A DNA stretch of 64,000 nt from Rothia sp. (in: high G+C Gram-positive bacteria) (GCF_030540545.1 NZ_JAUNVZ010000003.1:62001-126000); one strand, 5' to 3'. Positions 53,698-63,950 are shown, counted from the stretch's first letter. Numbers and translations are program-made. Notes: a model not told the origin generated them from the letters alone.

Positions 53698-54947
53698 TGT
53701 CTTCTCACGCTCTATCGTCGCAGACGCAGAAGACGGAAGAACAGAAAGAAAGTATGCTCTCCCGTAGCGCGAACTACCTACGCGATAATGCGGGTGGTAT
53801 TCGTACGCTTGATTTCCTGCTCTTCTTTGCTCTGATTTTTAATATTACGCTTCCGGGTATTAACCTATATCCATACCTCATCGTGATGGCTGTGATTGTA
53901 GCAGTCGGTCTTTCACGGAAACCACTCTACGATTTGGGGAATCACAAGAAGATTTTTGTTATTCTTGGATGCGCGATCGTATATCTATTGTGCGTTACAA
54001 CTTTCCAAGAGCATAGTACTGAGGCTTTCGACTGGACACGCCGTATTCTACGCATTGTGCTTGTGACCCTTCTCGGGTACCTATTAGCCGATGGGCGAAT
54101 CCATATTCGCTCTGCTGTGAGCGGATACTTCTTCGGTACGATTGTTAACGTTTTTGCATGGTTAGCTGGCGTTGGTACTCAAGGCTATGGCGGTGTGCTG
54201 ACCGGCTACCTCGGCGATAAGAACGTGGCAGGCATGGTGTACGCTATCTTTGGTGTACTTGCGCTTTTAATTGCCCGCAATCGTGTTGAAGTTATTCTTT
54301 CCATCCTCTTTTCCTACGGTACTTTGTGGTTGACCGGTTCCCGAACCTCTTTGGGTGCATATACTGCCGCACTTTTATGGATTTTGATTGCGCCAAAGTT
54401 GAATTTCTGGTTTAAAGCTGTATACGGGTATCTCATTTATGTCATTCTGGATATTCTGACCCGTGATTATGCACAAACTGGCGCGTTCTCTGATCGTGCT
54501 GGTACTGATGCGCTCCGTGCTCGTATCGACGAAGCTGCTTTGGAGAAAGCCTCTCATACTGGGTTCTTTGGAAAGGGCCTAGGCGAAGCTATTGTTCCGA
54601 TAGATAATCGTACTTGGATTTTCCATAACTCCTATGTGGGTGCATATGTTGAAGGCGGATGGCCGTGGCTCCTCCTCCTCCTTGCGCTTAGCGTTTTTGT
54701 GATTGTTGCTCTGAGGTATTCAAATACTGCTCCTAGCCGCACTAACCTTATTATCCAAGGTGCTGGTGTCGCTCTGCTGGTGTGCTCCTGGCGTTTGGGC
54801 GAGGTTTTGTACACCTGGCAGTGGTGCCTTGTTCTTGGCTTGGCAATCCGTGTTGCCCTGGTAGAGAAGGAAGCAATATCCCAGGGTATTGACGTGAAGG
54901 GTGCTGATTTGGATCTGGACTCGAAGATTAAAATTGGTAAGAAGTAG
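53697..54947 (+). CDS. O-antigen ligase / Wzy polymerase-like membrane protein
   Basis: A 416-residue protein with about ten to twelve hydrophobic segments. The family features are TLWLTGSRTSLGAYTAALLW near residue 205 (the SRT/SRS loop), then a large extracytoplasmic loop containing AALEKASHTGFFGKGLGEA and TWIFHNSYVGAYVEGGWPWLLLLL near residue 305, the H-N-x-Y motif of O-antigen ligase domains. Such proteins polymerise or ligate lipid-linked glycans. The gene is a little more AT-rich than its neighbours, as polymerases often are. ATG 53697 overlaps the previous stop (TAATG) and follows GGAGGAAA. Confidence 0.88.
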   Translation: MSSHALSSQTQKTEEQKESMLSRSANYLRDNAGGIRTLDFLLFFALIFNITLPGINLYPYLIVMAVIVAVGLSRKPLYDLGNHKKIFVILGCAIVYLLCVTTFQEHSTEAFDWTRRILRIVLVTLLGYLLADGRIHIRSAVSGYFFGTIVNVFAWLAGVGTQGYGGVLTGYLGDKNVAGMVYAIFGVLALLIARNRVEVILSILFSYGTLWLTGSRTSLGAYTAALLWILIAPKLNFWFKAVYGYLIYVILDILTRDYAQTGAFSDRAGTDALRARIDEAALEKASHTGFFGKGLGEAIVPIDNRTWIFHNSYVGAYVEGGWPWLLLLLALSVFVIVALRYSNTAPSRTNLIIQGAGVALLVCSWRLGEVLYTWQWCLVLGLAIRVALVEKEAISQGIDVKGADLDLDSKIKIGKK

Positions 54948-54954
54948 AGGTACG

Positions 54955-55866
54955 ATGAGTATGGAAAACTATGATCTTTCTGTCGTCATTTGTGTACGTA
55001 ATGGCGCCGAGGTTATCTCTCGCCAGCTCAATGCCCTGGATGCCCAGGTAACGGATAAAGCCTTCGAGATCGTTATTGTTGATAACGGGTCTGAAGATAA
55101 TACCTGGCAGGTTCTTGAGGATTGGAAGAATAATCGGGAACATGCCGCCAAGAATATTGTTCTGGTTCATGGCCCGGAAACTCCCGGTATTCCCGCAGCA
55201 CGTAATGCGGGTGTTCGCGCTACCTCCGGCCGTGTTATTGCATTCTGCGATGCGGACGATCAGGTTGTTCCGGGGTGGGTTGAAGCATTCTCTACTGTTC
55301 AAGAGAACGAACTTGCAGGCGGATGGATTCGTAACTATTACCCCGAGGGAACTACCGGTCCCGATATGTTCCCCAAGGGTCTGATCGCAACCACTTACCT
55401 ACCCCATATCGGCAACGGTAATTGCGCTATCACCCGCGCTACCTTCTTCCGCAACGGTGGATATGATGAATCTCTGCCCCGCTACGGATACGAGGACGTG
55501 GAGTTCTCCTGGCGCCATCAGGAACGAGGCGGTGTCATGCGTTTTATTCCTGAAGCTACCCTGTATTTCACGCCGTCGGAGGGTAAAGCATCAGTTCGCA
55601 AGAAATTTGCCCTAGGCACCGGTCGTGTGATGATGGCTCGTCGTTTTCCCAAGTACGACTCGAACCAGTACACCTTCGGATCTACGACGGTAGATTTCTT
55701 GAAGAATCTGACTCAGAGTGTACGCGTAGCCGCTCAGAATCGTCCCGCGCTTAAGCGACAGCTGTCCATTACGGTTGCCTCCGCTGGTCGTGTGTGGGGA
55801 ACCCTGAAGTACTCGGGTAAGAACCACTATCCGCAGCCGAAACTATTGACGGAGAACGATGCCTAA
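54955..55866 (+). CDS. GT2 family glycosyltransferase
   Basis: A GT-A enzyme of 303 residues. LSVVICVRNGAEVISRQLNAL, IVIVDNGSEDNTW near residue 42 and PAARNAGVRATSGRVIAFCDADDQVVPGW with the DxD motif near residue 96 are present. YGYEDVEFSWRHQERGG near 180 is the acceptor-side motif. The basic C-terminus of about 60 residues is like that of the GT2 gene at 37.8 kb. The start ATG 54955 has AGAGG four bases upstream; a second ATG lies two codons later. It overlaps the next gene by 8 bp. Confidence 0.86.
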   Translation: MSMENYDLSVVICVRNGAEVISRQLNALDAQVTDKAFEIVIVDNGSEDNTWQVLEDWKNNREHAAKNIVLVHGPETPGIPAARNAGVRATSGRVIAFCDADDQVVPGWVEAFSTVQENELAGGWIRNYYPEGTTGPDMFPKGLIATTYLPHIGNGNCAITRATFFRNGGYDESLPRYGYEDVEFSWRHQERGGVMRFIPEATLYFTPSEGKASVRKKFALGTGRVMMARRFPKYDSNQYTFGSTTVDFLKNLTQSVRVAAQNRPALKRQLSITVASAGRVWGTLKYSGKNHYPQPKLLTENDA

Positions 55867-56896
55867 AGAACTGTACATCGCCACGAATAATGGCGATATG
55901 GGCGGCGGTGAAATGATGCTCATGGCGCTGGCTCGTCAGGCCCGCTCTCTGGGCTACGCCGTGACCATTGTGGGGCCGGCTCAGCCCAATCAGCTGATCG
56001 AAGCCGCCGCCGATGAGGGATTCCGTCGTATTGCTCTGCCCGCCACGAACCGTGTGCAGTATATGGCGTCCCTGCGCGCCTGGCATGCCCGCCATAAGGA
56101 TAAGCTGCTCTGGTGCAACGGTCTGGTGCCCGCTGTAGCAACCGGGGGGCGTAAGAACCGCATCGTGCACCTGCATCAGCTGCCGCAAGGGCTCAACGCT
56201 AAACTGCTGCCCTTTGCACGACGAAAGGCACTGACCACCCTGGTGCCCAGCCGCTTTGTCCAGGAATCCGTGCCCGGCAGCGAGATTTTCTCGAACTGGG
56301 TTGCCGGTGTGCACGCGGATCAGCCGGAGGTTCGTAAGAACACCGAGCCGTTGCGTATTGGCTACCTGGGTCGGCTGACCACCTCCAAGGGTATTGTGAC
56401 CCTGTGCGAGGCGTTTGAACAGCTGCGCAGCGGCGCTCGTGCCTACTCGCTGGTTATTGGCGGCGAACCCGTCTTTGCCAGCGAAGAGGATACCGCCGAG
56501 GTCAACCGCGCCCTGGAGACCGTCGCTGAGCATACCGAACGCCTGGGCTGGACTACCCCCGAAGAGCTACTCTCCCGCGTGGATATGCTGGTGGTTCCTT
56601 CCATTGCAGTGGAGTCTTTCGGGCTGGTGGTCGCCGAAGCAATGAGCGCTCGTATCCCCGTAATCGTTAGCGACGCTGGCGCTCTACCCGAGGTGCTGGA
56701 CCTGCCCGAGCGAGTATTCCCGGCAGGTAATGCGCAGGCACTAGCTGAGCGTATTGCTTCTCTGGGTACTCAGATTGACGACCATGCGGAGCAACTACAG
56801 GAGAATATTTCCGCCTCTTTCTGGCGCTGGCAGGAGCATTTTTCTCCCGAGGCAGCACGCGAGAATGTGCGTGCAATCCTTGAGCGCTTTCTATAA
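55859..56896 (+). CDS. GT4 family glycosyltransferase
   Basis: A 345-residue GT-B enzyme. ELYIATNNGDMGGGEMMLMALARQA is the N-terminal loop, IVHLHQLPQGLNA lies mid-way, and the C-domain begins LRIGYLGRLTTSKGIVTLCEAF near residue 163. IAVESFGLVVAEAMSARIPVIVSDAGALPEVL near 246 carries the canonical E-x7-E motif. The acceptor is unknown. Its start overlaps the preceding gene by 8 bp. The gap to the next gene holds a GC hairpin. Confidence 0.87.
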   Translation: MPKELYIATNNGDMGGGEMMLMALARQARSLGYAVTIVGPAQPNQLIEAAADEGFRRIALPATNRVQYMASLRAWHARHKDKLLWCNGLVPAVATGGRKNRIVHLHQLPQGLNAKLLPFARRKALTTLVPSRFVQESVPGSEIFSNWVAGVHADQPEVRKNTEPLRIGYLGRLTTSKGIVTLCEAFEQLRSGARAYSLVIGGEPVFASEEDTAEVNRALETVAEHTERLGWTTPEELLSRVDMLVVPSIAVESFGLVVAEAMSARIPVIVSDAGALPEVLDLPERVFPAGNAQALAERIASLGTQIDDHAEQLQENISASFWRWQEHFSPEAARENVRAILERFL

Positions 56897-56900
56897 AATA

Positions 56901-56931
56901 AGGGTACGCACCCACGGCGGGTGCGTGCCCT
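56901..56931 (+). terminator. GC hairpin in the gap between two glycosyltransferase genes
   Basis: AGGGTACGCACCC and GGGTGCGTGCCCT form 13 pairs with one mismatch around a 5-nt loop and no U-tract. It may attenuate transcription within the block. Confidence 0.4.
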
Positions 56932-57018
56932 GACCTGGGGTTTAGCTCGAACACCCGGTGCACGAAGAATACTCACTCCGTGCCTTTCGATCACTACTCA
57001 CTCTTTCCAAGGACAGCC

Positions 57019-57969
57019 ATGACCGAGAATACTCACCGCTACAAGGCGGCAGTTATTATTCCCTCCCGAGGCGGTGCAGACCTGCTGCACTACCCGTTGG
57101 ATGCTCTTGCCGCCCAGACTGAGAAGGACTTCCAGGTTATTGTTGTCCTCGATGGGGATATTGATAATAGTGAAGCGCTGGTTAACCGCTATATTCAAGA
57201 GGGCAAGCTCAATCTGAGCACCATTGTCTTCCCCGAAAACCGTGGACGTGTGGCAGCCCTGAACGCCGGTCACCGCGCCGCAAATGCCGATATTCTCATC
57301 CGCTGCGATGATGATTTGCAGCCGGCTGAAGACTATGTGGCGAACCATATCCGTCTGCACCGCATCTACGACGGTGTCATTGGAACCCTGAACAATATCT
57401 TCCCCGACACCCCCTACTCCCGTGTCTACGGCAACTACCGCGACGCACGCTTTAAGGAGGGAGCTACCTCCGCTAAGCCCGAAGACCGCTGGGTGTACTG
57501 GAACGGCAACTCCTCAGTCTCCGCGCGTTTCTTCGAGAAGGTCGGTGGCTTTGACACCGCCTACCGCCGCTACGGCTGGGAAGACGTGGATATGGGAAAG
57601 ATGATTGCCGACGCCGGCGGTAAAATTACGATCTCCGACGAGGTCGAAGTCAAACACTACGCCGAGGCAACCACCACCGCTGTGCGTGCTCTGCGTGCCC
57701 TGCACTCCGGTAGCGCTCGCAGTATCTTTGTTGCTAAGAATGGCGACGAGGCTCACCCGGCACCGAATCCTCAGGGCGCCTGGGGGCTTGCAGTCAAGAC
57801 CCTGGCTCGTTTCACCAATGAGAAGACCATTAAGCGCCTGGGTGATAGCGTAGATAAGGTACTGCTCAAGCTACCTGAACAGGTTGCCGAGAAGCTCGTG
57901 GCTTTGCAGGTGGAGGCGGCTGCCTACGCCGGTGTGCACTACCCCGAGCGCGCCCAGAAAATCTTCTAG
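57019..57969 (+). CDS. GT2 family glycosyltransferase
   Basis: A GT-A enzyme of 316 residues. AAVIIPSRGGADLLHYPLDALAAQ is the first strand. VVLDGDIDNSE, FPENRGRVAALNAGHRAANADILIRCDDDLQP with the DDD metal motif near residue 100, and VYWNGNSSVSARFFEKVGGFDTAYRRYGWEDVDMG near residue 161 follow. The C-terminal helices lack membrane segments. The donor is unknown. I choose ATG 57019 after AAGGACAGCC; a start 13 codons upstream has no ribosome site. Confidence 0.86.
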   Translation: MTENTHRYKAAVIIPSRGGADLLHYPLDALAAQTEKDFQVIVVLDGDIDNSEALVNRYIQEGKLNLSTIVFPENRGRVAALNAGHRAANADILIRCDDDLQPAEDYVANHIRLHRIYDGVIGTLNNIFPDTPYSRVYGNYRDARFKEGATSAKPEDRWVYWNGNSSVSARFFEKVGGFDTAYRRYGWEDVDMGKMIADAGGKITISDEVEVKHYAEATTTAVRALRALHSGSARSIFVAKNGDEAHPAPNPQGAWGLAVKTLARFTNEKTIKRLGDSVDKVLLKLPEQVAEKLVALQVEAAAYAGVHYPERAQKIF

Positions 57970-58012
57970 CACTCATTTTCCTTCCACTCACTCTCAAGGA
58001 ATAGAAACACTC

Positions 58013-59206
58013 ATGTCTATATCGCAGCTGCTGGCAAAGGCCGCCAGGGGTGCAGAAACGGCAATCCGCCGTTATGTGCCCCTAGTGCGCCCTGAAGCCA
58101 GCGAAGATATCGCCATCGCCCACGATTACCTGACCCAGCGCGGAGGCGCCGAACGCGTGGTGCTCGCCATGCACAAGGCATTCCCCGAGGCGACTATCTA
58201 CACCACGCTCTACGACCCGGAGGGTACCTTCCCCGAGTTCAAAGACGCGAAGATTGTCACCAGCCCGCTCAATCGCGTGTCCTTCCTGCGCAAGAATCAC
58301 CGTATGGCTCTGCCTCTGCTGCCCATCGCTTCCTCCCTCTTGAAGGTTCCCGCGCAGCGCGCTGTGGTATCCACCACCGGTTGGGCGCACGGTTTCAATT
58401 TTGCGGCGCGCAAGTTTATCTACTGTCACTCGCCCGCCCGCTGGCTCTACCTGAGTGATCAATACCTGGGGGAGAAGAGCACCGGCCCCGTCCCCCTGCT
58501 GTTGAAGACTCTTCGCCCTGCGCTAACCGCCTGGGATAAGCATGCAGCGTCCAAGTCTTCCTGCTATGTGGCCAACGCCAGCGTGATTCAGCAGCGTATT
58601 CACGATGTGTACGGTAAGGAAGCTCCCGTTTTCCATCCGCCGCACTCGGTGGATATTAATGCTCCCGTAGAGCCCCTGGACGGTCTGGAAGAGTTTACGA
58701 AGGATGAGGACTACTTCCTGATTGTTTCGCGTCTGCTGCCCTATAAGAACGTGGATAAGGCTATTGAAGCCTGCAACGCCACGGGCGCTAAGCTGCTAGT
58801 GATTGGTCGCGGTCCGGAGAAGGAAAACCTGGAGGCTCTCGCCGGTCCCACCGTGCGCATTGCTTCCGGAGTCAGCGATGCTCAGCTGCGCTACGCGTAT
58901 CGTCATTGCCGCGCCCTGCTGGCTATCTCCTATGAGGACTTCGGCATTACCCCTCTGGAGGCGGGCGCGAGCGGTAAGGCCGTGATTGCCTACCGCGCTG
59001 GTGGTTTCCTCGACACTATTGTGGAGGGCGTGACGGGTGTCTTTATTGATGAGCCCACCGTAGAGCAGCTCTCCGCAGCGATTGAAGCCTTTGACCCCGA
59101 TGTCTGGGATGACAAGGCTATTCGCGCACATGTGGATCAATTCTCTCAGGAGCGTTTTATCCGCCGTTTGCGTGACTATGTGGCGGCACTGCCCGAAGAA
59201 AACTAA
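58013..59206 (+). CDS. GT4 family glycosyltransferase, mannosyltransferase-like
   Basis: A 397-residue GT-B enzyme. IAIAHDYLTQRGGAERVVLAM is the WbaZ-type N-terminal loop. KFIYCHSPARWLYLSDQYLG near residue 140, YFLIVSRLLPYKNVDKAIEAC near 242, LVIGRGPEKENLEAL, and AISYEDFGITPLEAGASGKAVIAYRAGGFLDTI near 305 carry the E-x7-E-like catalytic motif. The family includes mannosyl- and rhamnosyltransferases using GDP-mannose, which the enzyme at 11.5 kb could supply. This is the last gene of the plus-strand block. ATG 58013 follows AAGGAATAGAAACACTC. Confidence 0.87.
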   Translation: MSISQLLAKAARGAETAIRRYVPLVRPEASEDIAIAHDYLTQRGGAERVVLAMHKAFPEATIYTTLYDPEGTFPEFKDAKIVTSPLNRVSFLRKNHRMALPLLPIASSLLKVPAQRAVVSTTGWAHGFNFAARKFIYCHSPARWLYLSDQYLGEKSTGPVPLLLKTLRPALTAWDKHAASKSSCYVANASVIQQRIHDVYGKEAPVFHPPHSVDINAPVEPLDGLEEFTKDEDYFLIVSRLLPYKNVDKAIEACNATGAKLLVIGRGPEKENLEALAGPTVRIASGVSDAQLRYAYRHCRALLAISYEDFGITPLEAGASGKAVIAYRAGGFLDTIVEGVTGVFIDEPTVEQLSAAIEAFDPDVWDDKAIRAHVDQFSQERFIRRLRDYVAALPEEN

Positions 59207-59218
59207 ATACCAGCTGAC

Positions 59219-59262
59219 AGAGGGGGAGGGCACCGATACACGGTACCCTCCCCCTCTTTATA
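59219..59262. terminator. Bidirectional terminator closing the plus-strand glycan block
   Basis: AGAGGGGGAGGG and CCCTCCCCCTCT pair, extended inward by ACC/GGT, then TTTATA, between convergent genes. Confidence 0.8.
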
Positions 59263-59275
59263 TGTACGGCAGTAT

Positions 59276-59575
59276 CTAGTCTGCGATCTGCAGCAGACCC
59301 TGCTCAAGCAGCTGAGGAATGAACTCGTCCAGGCTGCTTTCAATCTCTTCCACCGGCACATCCACCATCTGGCTAATCCACACGGATGCCTCAGGCATGC
59401 TGGCGGGCTCTTCAAAAACACCCCACATAATGGATGCGGGCCCGGCCAGCACGGAAATCATATTAGTGTTCAGATCCGCCACATAGCTGGCTGTTTCCGA
59501 GTCCTGATTAATATCCTCCGAGTGTACATAGGCAATATGCTCGGGAAAAACATAACGGGTGTTCTTATCAGCCAT
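59276..59575 (-). CDS. PqqD-like small protein
   Basis: A 99-residue acidic protein. VADLNTNMISVLAGPASIMWGVFEEPASMPEASVWI... is the pattern of PqqD domains (LN...I..LxGxAxxIWxxL), and VDVPVEEIESSLDEFIPQLLEQGLL completes the helix-loop-helix tail. PqqD proteins bind peptides for modification enzymes, but they also occur next to nucleotidyltransferase-fold proteins in glycan loci. Its ATG overlaps the stop of the upstream gene by 8 bp (AGAATGGCTGA), so the two are translationally coupled. No precursor peptide or radical-SAM gene is visible nearby. Confidence 0.75.
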   Translation of the reverse strand: MADKNTRYVFPEHIAYVHSEDINQDSETASYVADLNTNMISVLAGPASIMWGVFEEPASMPEASVWISQMVDVPVEEIESSLDEFIPQLLEQGLLQIAD

Positions 59576-60407
59576 TCTTGCCCCCTATGCCAAAACGTTC
59601 AAAGAATTTTGCGCGAACCTCAGCCTTTGTGGGTTCGTGTCCTAACTGCATGGCCAGGTGGTCACGATTGACCACAAAAATAGCTTTGAGCGTGCGCAGC
59701 TTATCACCCAGGGTAGGCGCCGAATAGATACGCCCCAACCACTGCTGATAGGCCGGGATAGGCTGCGAAGCTGACTTCCAGAGCAGGTAGTCTCTATCGT
59801 GGCGGTAATTCTCCAGCATACCGGTGGCCGCCGCATACGCCAGGGAAGAATCTAGCTCGGCGGCTCGCTGACGCATTCGCGCCCAATCACCCAGAGAAAG
59901 GATAGAGCGCAAATACTCAATATCGGAGCTATATTTAGCCGCAGCCCGGGCACGATGTAGCACCACAATCACGCGGGCATCCAGCACCGAGGGTACCCAG
60001 CAGGGCTTGTGCGCAATCATCACCGGCCTGCGGGCAGTCCACAGCTGCTCAAAAACACGGCTATAGCCGCCACGGCGGCCTAATCCGGGAAAGAAGCGGT
60101 GAATATCAGTCAGACCCCACACCGGGTGGTAGAGGGTCATCGCGTGCTCAAAGACGGAACCGGTTTCAAAATGAGCCTGGATTTTCCAGCCGTCTTCCAA
60201 CAGCAGATCTACAAAGCGTTGAACATGGGAGGGTCGCACCAGAATATCGGCGTCGGTGCTATAGCGGTTGGGCCGGTAGACTTCACGATCGAAAGCGTAG
60301 CCTTTGACATGCAAAATATCGACGTTGTGACGGTCGGCCATACGCTGAAAATAGGCGTGAGCAAGCATAATCCGAGCTTTAAGCGGGGCGCTAGTATCTT
60401 CAGCCAC
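59568..60407 (-). CDS. Uncharacterised nucleotidyltransferase-fold protein
   Basis: A 279-residue protein with the NTP_transf_5-like signature: ILHVKGYAFDREVYRPNRYSTDADILVRP (the K-G ... D-x-D pattern, aspartates near residue 69), then VDLLLEDGWKIQAHFETGS and HPVWGLTDIHRFFPG. The family is uncharacterised, and members are found with PqqD in peptide and exopolysaccharide loci. I choose GTG 60407 after AAGGACACTCTC. A longer frame to 60482 would start inside the terminator hairpin of the upstream gene. It is coupled to the PqqD gene. Confidence 0.75.
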   Translation of the reverse strand: MAEDTSAPLKARIMLAHAYFQRMADRHNVDILHVKGYAFDREVYRPNRYSTDADILVRPSHVQRFVDLLLEDGWKIQAHFETGSVFEHAMTLYHPVWGLTDIHRFFPGLGRRGGYSRVFEQLWTARRPVMIAHKPCWVPSVLDARVIVVLHRARAAAKYSSDIEYLRSILSLGDWARMRQRAAELDSSLAYAAATGMLENYRHDRDYLLWKSASQPIPAYQQWLGRIYSAPTLGDKLRTLKAIFVVNRDHLAMQLGHEPTKAEVRAKFFERFGIGGKNG

Positions 60408-60443
60408 GAGAGTGTCCTTAGGATGAATAAGTGTCTTATCTAA

Positions 60444-60484
60444 GTATAAAGGGTGGGTACCCGGTTCGAACCAGATACCCACCC
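60444..60484 (-). terminator. Terminator of the Wzz/BY-kinase gene
   Basis: GGGTGGGTATCTGGTT and AACCGGGTACCCACCC form a long stem with two G-U or mismatched positions, followed on the minus strand by TTTATACTTA. The loop region GGTTCGAACC mimics a tRNA T loop by chance. Confidence 0.75.
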
Positions 60485-60512
60485 CTCATGCAACAGTTCT
60501 AGAATAATTCCC

Positions 60513-61967
60513 TTAGGACTGAGTCTTCTTCTTGCCGTCCTTGGAATAACCATAGTAGGTTGCGTAACCAACATAGCTACTTGCGTAACCGAAACCGTAG
60601 TAGGAGTTACCCAGACCGCTACGCGGAGCACGGTTCAGGACCACACCGAAGAGGTTAGCGTTCACCTTGTTCAGCACGGACACAGCCTCGGTCATCTGCT
60701 CGCGATGGCTCTTGCCCACAGCACCCACCAGGATCACGCCGTCCACGGAAGTGGAGAGCAGCGACGCATCGGTCACCGGCAGCAGCGGCGGAACGTCCAG
60801 GATGACCACGAACTCTTCAGAAAGTTCCTTGATCAGCTGGCGCATCTTATCCGAGCCCAAGAGCTCCGCGGGGTTCGGGGGGATACGACCTGCGGGCAGG
60901 ATGAAGAGGTTCTCTTCTTCCGCCGCGGGCAGGACAGCGTTAGCGATATCCACCTGGCCTGCCAAAACCTGAGTCAGACCCACCTTAGCGTTGAGCTTAA
61001 GCTTCTTGGCCACGGTCGGGCGGCGGAGGTCGGCGTCAATGAGGATGACGGGCTGACCTGCTGCTGCCATAGCGCGTGCCAGGGAGAGCGAGACGGTGGA
61101 CTTACCTTCACCGGGCACCGAGGAAGTGACAATAAAGGAGCGCGGAGGAGTATCAATATTGACAAAGCGCAGGTTGGTACGCAGCTGACGGATGGACTCC
61201 TGAGCAATATGGTCATCGCTCTTGCCTTCGGCAATAGCGTCCTCGGTCAGCTCGTCACTGACGGGCATAACGCCCAGAATGCTGCTCTCGGTTGCCTTAA
61301 TAGCGTCATCGCGGGTACGGATGCGGCTATCCAAGGCACGGCGCAGGAAGATTGCTGCATAGACTGCTGCAAGACCAGCACCAGCACCGATACCGGCATA
61401 CTGCATGGCGTTGACCTGGATCAGCGCGGGGGTGGGGCTTGCATTATCCAGCGGAATCACACGGACAGAGGAAGCGTTTCGGACTGCAGAAGAACCTTCA
61501 GATTCATTGGCGGTAGAGGCGGAGGAACCGTCAATTTCCGAGATGTATTCAGCGGTTGCACGCAGAGCGCCGTTAGCAAGAGCGCGAGCCTGCTCGGGGT
61601 TAGATGCCTTCGCAGTCACCTCGATCAGTGCACCACGACCTTCACCCACACCTGCAGTGAGCGAACCCTGAATAGCACCAACGGACATATTGGCAAGCTC
61701 AGGGCTAGAAGCCTTCATCTTCTGCGCAACGGACTGAGAAGTCACAATGGCTGAATAGGACTGCGCACGTTCACGTGCAGCGGAAGAACCGGAGAGGACA
61801 TCCACGGTACCGGAGGAACCGATCGTCACGTAGCCGGATGCCTTTGCCTGATAAGTCTTCGGCTGCATTGCTGCGTAGCCGTAGCCGAGCAAAGTGCCGA
61901 CAATAATGCCCGTTACCAGCAGCCATAGATTGGCCCTGGTAAGGCGAACAAAATCTAAAATGGTCAT
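60513..61967 (-). CDS. Polysaccharide chain-length regulator fused to tyrosine autokinase (Wzz/BY-kinase)
   Basis: A 484-residue inner-membrane protein. Wzz-type membrane helices are at about residues 13-33 and 190-208, with an extracytoplasmic domain between. The cytoplasmic BY-kinase has Walker A SSVPGEGKSTVSLSLARAMA near residue 282, Walker A' VILIDADLRRPTVAKK near 309 and Walker B FVVILDVPPLLPVTDASLL near 388. The C-terminal tail holds eight tyrosines (YYGFGYASSYVGYATYYGYS), the autophosphorylation cluster. It probably controls polymerisation by the O-antigen-ligase-like protein of the facing block. An ATG follows GGAGTATTCTCAGACT. rmlA lies upstream on the same strand, 49 bp away. Confidence 0.92.
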   Translation of the reverse strand: MTILDFVRLTRANLWLLVTGIIVGTLLGYGYAAMQPKTYQAKASGYVTIGSSGTVDVLSGSSAARERAQSYSAIVTSQSVAQKMKASSPELANMSVGAIQGSLTAGVGEGRGALIEVTAKASNPEQARALANGALRATAEYISEIDGSSASTANESEGSSAVRNASSVRVIPLDNASPTPALIQVNAMQYAGIGAGAGLAAVYAAIFLRRALDSRIRTRDDAIKATESSILGVMPVSDELTEDAIAEGKSDDHIAQESIRQLRTNLRFVNIDTPPRSFIVTSSVPGEGKSTVSLSLARAMAAAGQPVILIDADLRRPTVAKKLKLNAKVGLTQVLAGQVDIANAVLPAAEEENLFILPAGRIPPNPAELLGSDKMRQLIKELSEEFVVILDVPPLLPVTDASLLSTSVDGVILVGAVGKSHREQMTEAVSVLNKVNANLFGVVLNRAPRSGLGNSYYGFGYASSYVGYATYYGYSKDGKKKTQS

Positions 61968-62016
61968 AGTCTGAGAATACTCCAGAGATTAGAGAAGCAA
62001 AAGTGTTCGAGTGATG

Positions 62017-62877
62017 CTAGGAAAGCAGACCCAGCAGGTACTCACCGTAGCCGCTCTTACGCAGAGGCTCGGCAATGGTGCGCAGCTGCTCATCGCTCAT
62101 CCAGCCGTTACGCCATGCAATTTCTTCCGGGCAACCGATGGACAGACCCTGACGGTTCTGCACGGTGCGGATGAAATTCGTGGCATCAGCGAGTGAATCG
62201 AAGGTTCCGGTATCCAACCAGGCGGTGCCTCGCGGGAGAACCTCAACCTTTAGTTTACCTGCATCCAGGTAGACACGGTTAAGGTCGGTGATTTCCAGCT
62301 CGCCGCGCGGGGAAGGCTTAATTTCCTGAGCGTGGCGTACTACCGCGTTGTCGTAGAAGTATAGGCCCGGGATAGCGTAGTTGCTCTTGGGGTGTTCGGG
62401 CTTCTCTTCAATGGAAAGCGCATTGAAGTTCTCGTCGAACTCAACCACACCGTATGCCTTAGGATCAGCTACGCGGTAGGCAAAGACGGTTGCACCGTCC
62501 TTCTGATCGTACTTCGCCAGCTGGGTACCCAGACCCGGGCCGTAGAAAATATTATCGCCCAGCACCAGAGCTACAGAATCATCACCAATAAAGTCAGCGC
62601 CCAGAATAAACGCCTGCGCCAAGCCATCGGGGGAAGGCTGTACCTTGTACTGTAACTCAATACCAAAGCGGGAGCCATCGCCCAGTAGACGCTGAAACTG
62701 CTCCTGATCCTGCGGGGTAGTAATAACCAGAATCTCACGAATTCCCGCCAGCATCAGAGTGGACAGCGGGTAATAAATCATCGGCTTGTCGTACACGGGA
62801 GTGAGCTGCTTGCTAATGCCCTGAGTGATGGGGTGCAAACGAGAACCGGTACCGCCGGCAAGAATAATGCCCTTCAT
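62017..62877 (-). CDS. rmlA: Glucose-1-phosphate thymidylyltransferase RmlA
   Basis: The first enzyme of dTDP-L-rhamnose synthesis; it makes dTDP-glucose. It has 286 residues. [42 protein letters not shown] is the near-invariant N-terminus. [46 protein letters not shown] and [13 protein letters not shown] follow, and the C-terminal regulatory helix [14 protein letters not shown] is intact. Rhamnose in this group is used for envelope glycans. It is divergent from rmlB across 74 bp and heads the minus-strand block with the chain-length regulator. Confidence 0.97.
   Translation of the reverse strand: MKGIILAGGTGSRLHPITQGISKQLTPVYDKPMIYYPLSTLMLAGIREILVITTPQDQEQFQRLLGDGSRFGIELQYKVQPSPDGLAQAFILGADFIGDDSVALVLGDNIFYGPGLGTQLAKYDQKDGATVFAYRVADPKAYGVVEFDENFNALSIEEKPEHPKSNYAIPGLYFYDNAVVRHAQEIKPSPRGELEITDLNRVYLDAGKLKVEVLPRGTAWLDTGTFDSLADATNFIRTVQNRQGLSIGCPEEIAWRNGWMSDEQLRTIAEPLRKSGYGEYLLGLLS

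Positions 62878-63949
<1,072 letters not shown>

Positions 63950-63950
<1 letters not shown>

Noticed and set aside
60408..60482. Longer start for the nucleotidyltransferase-fold gene at 60482
   Set aside because: The extra 25 codons run through the hairpin terminator of the upstream gene; GTG 60407 has AAGGA at good spacing.
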